Shown here in pieces: positions 43,672 through 51,533 of a stretch of 64,000 nt of DNA. A model generated the notes under the pieces. It saw only the letters and a program-made list of their open reading frames with translations. It was not told where the DNA came from and did not search any database. This DNA comes from an uncultured Treponema sp. GTDB taxonomy: Bacteria > Spirochaetota > Spirochaetia > Treponematales > Treponemataceae. The position numbers and the translations under genes are program-made. Every line of letters starts with the position of its first letter. Within the stretch, counting starts at the first letter, position 1. Location: positions 1 through 64,000 of the forward strand of contig CAKUTI010000002.1 of NCBI GenBank assembly GCA_934691925.1. The letters run 5' to 3'.

Positions 43672-45105
43672 TTGAAAATCGTGATTGTCGGGGCTGGATT
43701 CACAGGAATTCAGCTTGCGAAACGGCTTGTGAACGGAAAAAACGATGTTGTCTTAATCGACAATGACGAAAACACAGTGCGGCACGCCTCAAACAGGCTT
43801 GACTGCAACGTTATCCAGGCCGACGGAAACAATCTTGAGACTCTCGAAGAAGCAGGAATCGAAAAGGCGGACGCTCTTGTCTGCGTAACTTCGTCAGACG
43901 AAGTGAATATGATTACCTGCTCGCTCGTTGATTCTGTCTATCCCAAAATCCTTAAAATCGCGCGCGTTAGAAACTACGCATACTACGTGAACACAAGCAC
44001 GGCGGCAAAAAAGCACGCGACAGTCCTTTCAGGCGAGCACCGCCCGCTTTACGGAATCGACTTCATGGTTCATCCCGATGTCGAGGCGGCGCAGGCAATA
44101 ATCAGCGCGGTTGAGCACGGCGCAATAATGGACTCGATTTCCTTTGACGATTCTCCCTACGAGCTTGTCAGAATAGGAATTGAAGCGGAATCGCGCTTTG
44201 ACGGAATCGCGCTCCAGAACATCAGAAAAGTTACAGAAAAGCGATTTCTTATTTCTTATCTTGAATCAGACGGCGAGACAACACTTCCAAGCGGCGGCTC
44301 AATTTTAAAGGCAGGCGACTTTGCCGGAATTCTCCTTAAACGAGAGGACTTGCCGGAATTTCTCAATCTCTGCGGCTCAAAAGTCAAGGAAATTAAAAAA
44401 ATCGCGCTTGTTGGCGCAAACAGAATCGGAACGATTGTGGCTGAAAAGCTGATTCACACGAAAAAAAGCAAAATCAGGCAGTTTTTAGGCTTAAAGTCAA
44501 AGCTCAACAGCGACTTTGTGATTGTTGACTCCGACGAGGAGAACGCAAAGGCGGCGGCTGAAAAATTCCCAGACATCCGGGTTTTCAACGCGGACGTTAC
44601 CGAGGAAGGCTTTGTAGAAGAAGAAGGAATCGACAAATTCGACCTTGTAATCTGCTGCACCCAAAACTACGAGATGAACATCGTTATGGCGGCTTTCATC
44701 GAGTCTTTGGGCGTAAAAAACAGCGTTGCTCTCGTCGCAAATTCGGCTTTCGGAGAAATCGCGCGCAGGCTCGACATTGAAGTCGCAGTTCCAATCCGCG
44801 ACTCTGTTGTTGACAGCATAATCGGACATTTGCGCGGAGAATCCGTAACCGGCGTTCATTCCGTGAACGGAAGCCTTGAAATCGTCGAAATCACAATTCC
44901 TGAAAATTCAGAGGTCAACGGAAAAGAGCTTAAAGAGATTGCCGAAAACGGCGCGTTCCTGATTATGCAGATTCAAAAATCCGGCGAAAAAGAATTCACA
45001 ATTCCCTACGGAAACGCAAAACTCGGCACTGGAGACAAAATCATCGTGATTACAAACACGGAAAACAACGAGCACGTAATGAAAAAATTCGGCTCTGTGG
45101 AATGA
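43672..45105 (+). CDS. trkA: Trk potassium uptake regulatory subunit TrkA
   Basis: A peripheral NAD(H)-binding gating subunit of the Trk K+ channel, 477 residues, with two tandem TrkA_N/TrkA_C units. The first Rossmann loop is IVIVGAGFTGIQLAKRL. The second begins near residue 243 (ALVGANRIGTIVAEKL), and a TrkA_C domain closes the protein. The start codon is TTG at 43672, supported by AAAGGAAAG 5 bases upstream; no ATG is near. It is co-directional with trkH, 17 bp apart. Confidence 0.95.
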   Translation: MKIVIVGAGFTGIQLAKRLVNGKNDVVLIDNDENTVRHASNRLDCNVIQADGNNLETLEEAGIEKADALVCVTSSDEVNMITCSLVDSVYPKILKIARVRNYAYYVNTSTAAKKHATVLSGEHRPLYGIDFMVHPDVEAAQAIISAVEHGAIMDSISFDDSPYELVRIGIEAESRFDGIALQNIRKVTEKRFLISYLESDGETTLPSGGSILKAGDFAGILLKREDLPEFLNLCGSKVKEIKKIALVGANRIGTIVAEKLIHTKKSKIRQFLGLKSKLNSDFVIVDSDEENAKAAAEKFPDIRVFNADVTEEGFVEEEGIDKFDLVICCTQNYEMNIVMAAFIESLGVKNSVALVANSAFGEIARRLDIEVAVPIRDSVVDSIIGHLRGESVTGVHSVNGSLEIVEITIPENSEVNGKELKEIAENGAFLIMQIQKSGEKEFTIPYGNAKLGTGDKIIVITNTENNEHVMKKFGSVE

Positions 45106-45122
45106 TTTCGGGCGCTATATAA

Positions 45123-46568
45123 ATGCAGTTATTTTTGTTTGTCAGGCTTATTTTTATCGTTCTCTCGATTGCGTCGTTCACGCTTGTTTTTCCAATCGCC
45201 ACGGCGGTTTTGTCCGGCGAATTTTCTGTCTTGCCGGGATTCATAATTCCGCTTTTTTTTACGCTCGCAACAGGAATTTCCCTTTTTTTCGCAGGAAGAA
45301 AGTCAAAGATAAAATTTTCAACGAGAAGCGTTTTCTCGTTCGTCGCGATTGTTTGGGCGTGCATAAGCTTGTGGGGCGCAGTTCCTCTGATTCTGACAAA
45401 AAGCGCGCCGAGCTTTATGGACGCTTTTTTTGAGTCGGTCTCGGGCTTCACAACGACAGGCGCGACAATCTTCAATGACGTTGAGTCGCTTCCTCGCTCG
45501 GTAAACTTGTGGAGATGCCAGATGCACTGGCTCGGCGGAATGGGAATCATCGCATTGACCGTTGCGCTGCTTCCGCTTTTGGGAACTGGCGGATTTCAGC
45601 TTGTGAAAAGCGAGAGCACAGGTCCTGACAAAGGCAAAATCACGCCGAAAATGACCGACACGGCAAAAACGCTCTGGTTTTTGTATATCGGATTCACGGC
45701 GGCGCAGATTATAACGCTTAAAATCGCGGGCGTGAGCTTTTTCGATTCAGTCTGCCTTGCGTTCTCAACGCTTGGAACCGGCGGATTCTCGGTCTTGAAT
45801 TCAAGCGTTTCGGGCTACAATTCTGCCGCAGTCGAAATCATCTGCACGGTTTTTATGTTTCTCGCTGGCGTGAATTTCAGCCTTTACTATTATCTCGTCT
45901 CTGGAAAATTCGATGAAATCAGAAAAAATTCCGAGCTAAAGGCGTACATCTCGATTTTTGCCGTCTGCGCGGTTATGATTGCGATTTTTCTTCTTCCAAG
46001 CTGCAAAAGCGTAGCAAAAGCATTGCGTCTTTCAGCTTTCCAAGTCGCCTCGATAATGACAACGACAGGATTTTATTCTGCGGACTATATGACGTGGCCA
46101 AGCGCGGCACAGTTTTTTGTGTTCTCTCTTTTGCTTGTCGGCGGCTCTTCCGGCTCGACCGCCGGCGGATTCAAGGTTATAAGATGGGTGATTTTGCAGA
46201 AGCAGGCCCGCAACGAGATGATGAGGATGCTGCATCCGCACGGACTTTTCAGCATTTCAGTTGACGGCAGGCCAGGCAGAAAAGATTTGGTTTTCAACGT
46301 GGCGGCGTTCACTTTTGTCTATTTCGCGCTCGTTTTTGTCTCAACTTTAATCAGCACAATCTTCAATCTTGACTTGTTCACAGGATTCACCGCAAGCCTT
46401 TCAATGGTGGCAAACGCAGGCCCGGCTTTCGGCACAATCGGCGCGACAGGAAGCTTCGCGGCTCTTCACCCGGCTTTAAAGCTCTGGTACTGCTTCGTTA
46501 TGATTGCAGGCCGCCTCGAACTTTACAACCTGATAATTTTCATTTTCCCCGAATACTGGCGGAAATAA
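45123..46568 (+). CDS. trkH: Trk potassium transporter membrane subunit TrkH
   Basis: The pore-forming subunit of the K+ uptake system, 481 residues, made of four pore-loop repeats. Filter-like stretches are SVSGFTTTGATIF, STLGTGGFSVLN, IMTTTGFYSADY and ANAGPAFGTIGATG. HWLGGMGIIALTVALLPLLG and GGSSGSTAGGFKVIR are family signatures. It forms an operon with trkA. It ends 25 bp from the convergent GH43 gene. Confidence 0.96.
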   Translation: MQLFLFVRLIFIVLSIASFTLVFPIATAVLSGEFSVLPGFIIPLFFTLATGISLFFAGRKSKIKFSTRSVFSFVAIVWACISLWGAVPLILTKSAPSFMDAFFESVSGFTTTGATIFNDVESLPRSVNLWRCQMHWLGGMGIIALTVALLPLLGTGGFQLVKSESTGPDKGKITPKMTDTAKTLWFLYIGFTAAQIITLKIAGVSFFDSVCLAFSTLGTGGFSVLNSSVSGYNSAAVEIICTVFMFLAGVNFSLYYYLVSGKFDEIRKNSELKAYISIFAVCAVMIAIFLLPSCKSVAKALRLSAFQVASIMTTTGFYSADYMTWPSAAQFFVFSLLLVGGSSGSTAGGFKVIRWVILQKQARNEMMRMLHPHGLFSISVDGRPGRKDLVFNVAAFTFVYFALVFVSTLISTIFNLDLFTGFTASLSMVANAGPAFGTIGATGSFAALHPALKLWYCFVMIAGRLELYNLIIFIFPEYWRK

Positions 46569-46593
46569 AAAGCGGCGCAAAAAAGCATTTATT

Positions 46594-48135
46594 TTAGAAC
46601 CAGCCGTATCTTCCGCCCACCCAGTGCGCGTTTTCCGTTCTGAATGGCTTTGAAACAAAGTCGATTTTTCCGTTCTCGCCGTCTGTCTCGCAAGAAAAAA
46701 TCACCTTTCCAAGCCGCCCCTCGCCTGAAAATTTCATCTTCAAGACAACGGATTTCACGCACTGCGAAAGTTTCGCCTCAAAAACAACGGTTTCTTTTCT
46801 CGTCTCGTCGCCGTTTTCGCTTCCAGACGAGACAATCTGCACAAGATAAAATCCGCCGGCGCGTTTTTCCACTTCAAGCGCGGAATATTCGTTTCCAAGA
46901 AAAATAATTCCGTGCCGAACACAATGCGCTTCTACGCTCCCAGTATTTTCGTCATTGCGAGCAAAGCGAAGCAATCCGTCATCTCTTAAGATTTCAATTT
47001 CCTTTTCATACACAAATGATTCCGCTGTAATTTTTTTCGTGCAGACTTTCGGATTCAGCCAGAGAGTTCCATCGCCGTAACTCTTTTTTGAGAAACCATC
47101 GTTTTCAGTTCCAGTTCCACAAGATTCCAGCCCTGCGTTTCCGCTGAACTGAAATTCAGAAATTCCTTTTTCAGCTTCAAATCCGCAGGAACTGCGCGAG
47201 TTTTCAGCAGTTTCAGTTTTTTCGTCATCATACGGAACAAAATATTCTTCAAGAGGCTCGCCAATGCCGCCTATCGTTTCGTTTTCATCTTTACAGTTCT
47301 GAAGCGCCGCACTTCCCATAAGAGGCCAGCCGTTACGCCATTTCACAGGCTGCAAGTGCGTTATTCTTCCGAAAATTCCCGCGTCCTGAAAATGCAGAAA
47401 ATATCCGCTTCCGTCCTGAGCCTCGACATATCCGCCCTGATGAGGCCCGTTGATTTTCGTTTTTCCCTGCCCAAGCACGATTTTCTCTTCATAGCCGCCA
47501 AAAATATTCTCGCTTCTTAAAACTGTCTGCCAGCCGTTCGTGACTCCGCCAGCAGGCGCGAAAATGTAATAAAATCCGCCGCGTTTGTAGATTTTCGGAC
47601 CTTCAATTGTCGGCTGGGTCTTCGTTCCGTCAAAAATGATTCTGTCTTCTGTTTTTGCTTTCAGATTTTCGTCAAGCTCCAAGATTCCAAGCTTTGAGTT
47701 GAATCCGATTCTGCTTTTCGCGTATCCGTGGACAACGTAAATTTTTCCGCTGTCCCAAAGCGGGCAAGGGTCGATAAAGCCTTTTCCGCTCCAGACGCAG
47801 TTCCATTCGCTCCACTCGCCCCGGAAATCTTTTGCGTGAGTCTCAAAGATACCCTCGTCCGGCGTAGCAAAGAAAATATAAAAAAGCCCTGAGTGAAAAC
47901 GGAGAGCAGGCGCCCAAATTCCTTTCGCGTTCTGAACCTCTTCATATCCTGAAAGAGCGACTTTTTTTGCCGCGTAGCCGACGAGTTTCCAGTCAACAAG
48001 ATTTTTAGATTCAAGAAGAGGAAGCCCCGGAACAAAATTAAAGCTTGAGGCTGTCAGATAAAAAGTGTCTCCAACACGGATTACATCAGGGTCGGAATAA
48101 TCGCAAAGAAGAATAGGATTCTTGTATTTTTTCAT
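46594..48135 (-). CDS. Glycoside hydrolase family 43 (beta-xylosidase/arabinofuranosidase)
   Basis: A five-bladed-propeller glycosidase of 513 residues, cleaving xylan or arabinan side chains. The catalytic base is Asp15 (DYSDPDVIR), the pKa modulator Asp122 (GFIDPCPLWD) and the acid Glu178 (TIEGPKIYK). WAPALR at 74-79 is a further family block. A C-terminal beta-sandwich (about 330-513) follows. No signal peptide is seen, so it acts on imported oligosaccharides in the cytosol (inference). Residues ~383-396 (LRDDGLLRFARNDE) are encoded by a dispersed intergenic repeat read in frame, probably an insertion in a loop. Confidence 0.92.
   Translation of the reverse strand: MKKYKNPILLCDYSDPDVIRVGDTFYLTASSFNFVPGLPLLESKNLVDWKLVGYAAKKVALSGYEEVQNAKGIWAPALRFHSGLFYIFFATPDEGIFETHAKDFRGEWSEWNCVWSGKGFIDPCPLWDSGKIYVVHGYAKSRIGFNSKLGILELDENLKAKTEDRIIFDGTKTQPTIEGPKIYKRGGFYYIFAPAGGVTNGWQTVLRSENIFGGYEEKIVLGQGKTKINGPHQGGYVEAQDGSGYFLHFQDAGIFGRITHLQPVKWRNGWPLMGSAALQNCKDENETIGGIGEPLEEYFVPYDDEKTETAENSRSSCGFEAEKGISEFQFSGNAGLESCGTGTENDGFSKKSYGDGTLWLNPKVCTKKITAESFVYEKEIEILRDDGLLRFARNDENTGSVEAHCVRHGIIFLGNEYSALEVEKRAGGFYLVQIVSSGSENGDETRKETVVFEAKLSQCVKSVVLKMKFSGEGRLGKVIFSCETDGENGKIDFVSKPFRTENAHWVGGRYGWF
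46951..46987 (-). repeat. Dispersed repeat inside the GH43 reading frame
   Basis: GTCATTGCGAGCAAAGCG, then AAGCAATCCGTCATCTC, matches the intergenic family at 16841, 18437 and 40055. Here it lies inside a coding sequence and is translated as DGLLRFARND. Confidence 0.7.
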
Positions 48136-48183
48136 TTTATGATTTTGATTTTGGAAAAAAGATTAAATAAAAGCCGATTTTCG

Positions 48184-48252
48184 ACTAAAAAACACAGGCG
48201 GCCAAAGATTCTGCAAAGAATTTTCAAAGCAAGAATCAAAGCCGCCTGTAAA
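48184..48252 (-). terminator. Terminator of the flavocytochrome gene
   Basis: On the minus strand ACAGGCGGC and GCCGCCTGT form a long stem with an inner GATTC/GAATC, followed by GTTTTTTAG. A second, smaller stem (GCCGCCT/AGGCGGC) lies at 48263-48287. Confidence 0.8.
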
Positions 48253-48300
48253 AAAGTGCCAACGCCGCCTAAAAAGAATCAGGCGGCATTGCCAGCAAAT

Positions 48301-49734
48301 TTATTTTCCGATGTATGCAAGAGCTGTATCTGCGGAGATTTTTCCGAAAATACAGATGTCTGCAACAGCGTTTCCACCAAGACGGTTTCCGCCGTGAACT
48401 CCGCCAGTAACCTCGCCGGCAGCGAACATTCCAGGAACTGCGTTTCCTTCGTTGTTGATAACTTCTGTCTTAGGATTGATTTTGATTCCGCCCATTGTGT
48501 GATGAACAGCAGGTCCGACCTCAATCGCATAGAATGGAGCTTCCGCAATTCCGCGGTCCATCGAAGCAACATTTCTTCCAAATTCAGCGTCGTTCTTTGC
48601 AGAAACATATCCGTTGTAAACTTTGAGAGACTCCTCAAGAGCGTCAGCCGGGATTCCAAGTTTCTGAGCAAGCTCGGCGATAGAATCTGCCTGAGTTGTC
48701 AGTCCCTGCTTGATGTAGCCGTCAATAGCCTTCAAAGACTTGCGAACTTCCTCGCCGAACACGAGATAAGCAGTCTTTCCTGTCTGGGCAAGAATGTCAG
48801 CAGAAACAACATCGCGTGTGAGCATCTCGTTGCAGAAGCGTTTTCCCTCGCGGTTGATAAGGATTGCTCCGTTTCCGCGAACTGCCTCTGTAATCATGAC
48901 AGCCTTCCCAGGAACTACAGTCGGATGAGTCTGAATCTGATCCATCTGGACGAGAGCGACATCAAAAGGCTGAACCAAAGCGATTGCGTCTCCTGTAGCT
49001 CCCTTGTGGTTTGTTGTTCCGAATCCGGCAAGCTCCGGCTTGTACTTCACAACCATCTCAGGATTAGCTCCGAATCCGCCAGTCGCGATGATTACAGCTT
49101 TCGCGTTGATATTGTAAGTTTTTCCCTGAGACTGAACTTTTACGCCCGAAGCCTCGCCGTTCTTTCCTTTGAGGATTTCAACGACTTTGCTGTTCAAGCG
49201 GATGTCAGCTCCCTGATTCTGCGCAGCCTTGTACAAAAGAGGAACAAGATGCGCTCCGATTGGCGCGCCTCCCTTCGGACGGTGGATTCTCTTGTTTGTA
49301 GCTCCGCCGAAAATTCCGACATCAGAAAGGTCAGCTCCTACGATTGGAGACTGAAGCCATTCAACAATCGCCGCAGAGTTGTCAACCAAAGTGTGAACAA
49401 GCGCAGGGTCGTTTAGATTGTATCCGCCCTTCATTGTGTCGTTGAAGAAAGTCTCCTTGTCATCTTTGATTCCGAGACGCTCCTGCTCCTTTGTGTAAGA
49501 AGCGTTGAGACCGCCAGTTGAATAGTTTGTGTTTCCGCCGACGATGTTCATCTTTTCAAGGACGATTACTTTCGCGCCCTTGTTAGCAGCCTCGGTTGCC
49601 GCTGTGAGTCCAGCTCCGCCAGCTCCGATGACAACGATGTCTGTTGATTCCGCGCCGCAGGAAACAAGCCCCGCGCCAAGAGCCAAAGCCGCAAATCCAA
49701 AGCAAGCCTTTGCAGCAAAAGTTTTAATATTCAT
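48301..49734 (-). CDS. Lipoprotein flavocytochrome c / fumarate-reductase-type flavoprotein
   Basis: A 477-residue FAD-dependent reductase of the FrdA/flavocytochrome-c family, exported as a lipoprotein (VSC with Cys26). The dinucleotide fold is IVVIGAGGAGLTAATEA. FAD-binding blocks are VLEKMNIVGGNTNYSTGG and the C-terminal GEVTGGVHGGNRLGGNA. Active-site stretches for fumarate-like acids are VQMDQIQTHPT and VHHTMGGIKIN. No heme domain is present, so electrons must come from a partner, most likely the small FMN-binding protein encoded just upstream (49799-50158). The likely role is extracytoplasmic reduction of fumarate or a related compound in anaerobic respiration (inference). Confidence 0.9.
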   Translation of the reverse strand: MNIKTFAAKACFGFAALALGAGLVSCGAESTDIVVIGAGGAGLTAATEAANKGAKVIVLEKMNIVGGNTNYSTGGLNASYTKEQERLGIKDDKETFFNDTMKGGYNLNDPALVHTLVDNSAAIVEWLQSPIVGADLSDVGIFGGATNKRIHRPKGGAPIGAHLVPLLYKAAQNQGADIRLNSKVVEILKGKNGEASGVKVQSQGKTYNINAKAVIIATGGFGANPEMVVKYKPELAGFGTTNHKGATGDAIALVQPFDVALVQMDQIQTHPTVVPGKAVMITEAVRGNGAILINREGKRFCNEMLTRDVVSADILAQTGKTAYLVFGEEVRKSLKAIDGYIKQGLTTQADSIAELAQKLGIPADALEESLKVYNGYVSAKNDAEFGRNVASMDRGIAEAPFYAIEVGPAVHHTMGGIKINPKTEVINNEGNAVPGMFAAGEVTGGVHGGNRLGGNAVADICIFGKISADTALAYIGK

Positions 49735-49798
49735 GAATTACCTCCTATTGATATTCATGTGAAAATATTTTCAATTTTCTGACATTACGCTGAATCCG

Positions 49799-50158
49799 CT
49801 ACTGAGCCTGATTCAGCAAAGCCTGAATTCCTTCCTTCATCGCGTTTGATGTTACAGTCGCGCCGCTAACTGCGTCGATTTTCTCGATTTTCTTTCCGCC
49901 GATGAATGCCTTGATAATTTCATCCTCGGCAGGCTGCGCAAAGAACGACTCCTCCTGAGAAAGAACGTTCACAGCGGAAGGCTTTCCTTTTGAGACAACC
50001 ATTTCAAGCTCAATGGGAGCGTTTCTTCCCTGAACTGTCACATTGTAAGTTCCGTCTTTGTACTGAATTTTAGGCGAAGAAGTTTTTCCGACGATGCAGA
50101 ATGCGGAAACTGCAAGAAAAACGGCAGTCGCGACTGCCGCTGTCTTTGAAATCTTCAT
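49799..50158 (-). CDS. Small exported FMN-binding domain protein
   Basis: A 119-residue protein from ATG 50158 (GGAGG precedes it); an upstream extension to 50239 is rejected. An N-terminal signal or anchor (AAVATAVFLAVSAFCIVG) is followed by an FMN-binding domain. The flavinylation signature DAVSGATVT has Thr101 as the likely residue covalently linked to FMN by ApbE (family knowledge). It immediately precedes the flavoprotein reductase gene on the same strand. The pair resembles flavinylated extracytoplasmic electron-transfer modules. No ApbE gene lies in this window. Confidence 0.88.
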   Translation of the reverse strand: MKISKTAAVATAVFLAVSAFCIVGKTSSPKIQYKDGTYNVTVQGRNAPIELEMVVSKGKPSAVNVLSQEESFFAQPAEDEIIKAFIGGKKIEKIDAVSGATVTSNAMKEGIQALLNQAQ

Positions 50159-50383
50159 AAAGCAAATCCTCCAAACAATCTTTGACTGATATTTTAGCAC
50201 AATAAGCAAAAATATTGAAACCAAAATCGCACTTGCCATGCTGAACTCGCGGTTTTTACCGCGCTCTGTTTCCGAATTTCTTTTGCAGATTCCGAAATAA
50301 CATACGTTTTACAGCTTCGCAGATTTGCGCGGTGAAAATCAAAAGACAGAATAATAAATCTTCAAAAAAAATAAATATTTTCC
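50159..50383. other. Gap between divergent FMN-protein and flagellin genes
   Basis: No gene is visible. It contains a small hairpin (GCGGTTTTTACCGC near 50250) and a partial dispersed repeat (GATTCCGAAATAAC near 50289). Confidence 0.5.
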
Positions 50384-50410
50384 TAAAGTCGTTTTTCTAA
50401 AAACCGAAAC
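50384..50410 (+). promoter_or_regulatory. Sigma-28-like flagellin promoter
   Basis: TAAAGTCG (50384-50391), an 11-bp spacer, then ACCGAAAC (50403-50410). Compare the flagellar sigma-28 pattern TAAA-N15-GCCGATAA: four -35 and five -10 positions fit. It lies 98 bp upstream of the flagellin ATG. Confidence 0.55.
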
Positions 50411-50508
50411 TATTTATGTAGGGTGCAAAAAAGCCCAAGAACAACAGGTTCAGAAAAAATCTTAAGGCCTGTCGTTAATTAACCAAAATTCTTACAAGGA
50501 GATATTGT

Positions 50509-51369
50509 ATGGTTATCAATCACAACATGAGTGCAATGTTTGCACAGAGACAGGGCGGAGTAACAGAGCTCAACCAGACAAAAAACATGGAAAAACTTTC
50601 ATCTGGTATGAAAATCAACCGCGCTGGCGATGATGCTTCTGGACTTGCTGTTTCTGAGAAAATGCGCGCGCAGATCCGCGGAATGAACAAGGCTTCTGAG
50701 AACGCTCAGAATGCAATTTCTTTCATTCAGACAACAGAGGGATACCTTCAGGAAACAACTGACATCGTTCAGAGAATCCGCGAGCTTGCTGTTCAGTCAT
50801 CAAACGGAATTTACACAGATGAAGACAGAATGCAGATTCAGGTTGAAGTTTCTTCACTCATCGCTGAGGTTGACAGAATCGCTTCACAGGCTCAGTTCAA
50901 CGGAATGAATATGCTCACAGGACGCTTTGCACGCGCTACTGGAGAGAACACAGTTACAGCTTCTATGTGGTTCCACGTTGGAGCAAATATGGACCAGAGA
51001 GTTCAGGCTTACATCGGAACAATGACAGCTTCTGCTCTCGGACTCCGCAATGTTGGAAACGAAGAGATTATGGCTCTCAGCGACCCAGATTCAGCTAACC
51101 GCGCAATCGGAACTTTGGATGAGGCTCTCAAAAAGATTAACAAGCAGCGTGCTGACCTCGGCGCTTACCAGAACCGCCTCGAGAAGACAGTTGCAGGATT
51201 GAACGTTGGAGCAGAGAACCTTCAGGCTTCTGAGTCTCGCATCCGCGACACAGACATGGCTAAAGAAATGGTTGACTTCACAAAGAACCAGGTTCTTTCT
51301 CAGGCTGGAACTGCAATGCTCGCACAGGCGAACCAGAGCTCACAGAACGTTCTTTCACTTCTCCGCTAG
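50509..51369 (+). CDS. flaB: Flagellin FlaB, periplasmic flagellar core protein
   Basis: A core filament protein of the periplasmic flagella, 286 residues. It consists of D0/D1 helices only: N-terminal [18 protein letters not shown] and [23 protein letters not shown]-terminal [18 protein letters not shown] and [14 protein letters not shown]. The variable outer domains of external flagellins are absent, as expected for spirochaetes. No signal peptide (flagellar export). RBS AAGGAGA; a sigma-28-like promoter lies upstream and a strong terminator downstream, so it is a single-gene unit. Codon use is notably more regular than in its neighbours, typical of a highly expressed gene. Confidence 0.98.
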   Translation: MVINHNMSAMFAQRQGGVTELNQTKNMEKLSSGMKINRAGDDASGLAVSEKMRAQIRGMNKASENAQNAISFIQTTEGYLQETTDIVQRIRELAVQSSNGIYTDEDRMQIQVEVSSLIAEVDRIASQAQFNGMNMLTGRFARATGENTVTASMWFHVGANMDQRVQAYIGTMTASALGLRNVGNEEIMALSDPDSANRAIGTLDEALKKINKQRADLGAYQNRLEKTVAGLNVGAENLQASESRIRDTDMAKEMVDFTKNQVLSQAGTAMLAQANQSSQNVLSLLR

Positions 51370-51417
51370 TCTTAGCTGCATAAGCCAGCGTAGACTGACA
51401 GAATAAGATTATTGAAG

Positions 51418-51447
51418 ACCGCTTCCACATTGGAGGCGGTTTTTTTA
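51418..51447 (+). terminator. Flagellin terminator
   Basis: ACCGCTTCC (51418-51426) pairs with GGAGGCGGT (51432-51440, one G-U), followed by T7. Confidence 0.9.
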
Positions 51448-51533
51448 TTTCAATTCATAATAAAAATGCGTAATAAAGCAATCCGCTGCAAAAGCCAAAT
51501 ATTTTTTGCGCGGACTGCTTCATTACTAGAAAT

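Noticed and set aside
48139-49416. Long 425-codon open frame on the plus strand
   Set aside because: It lies antisense to the flavoprotein gene and GH43 leader, starts inside a terminator region, is Ser/Cys/Asn-rich without any family motif, and is explained by codon bias of the real minus-strand gene.
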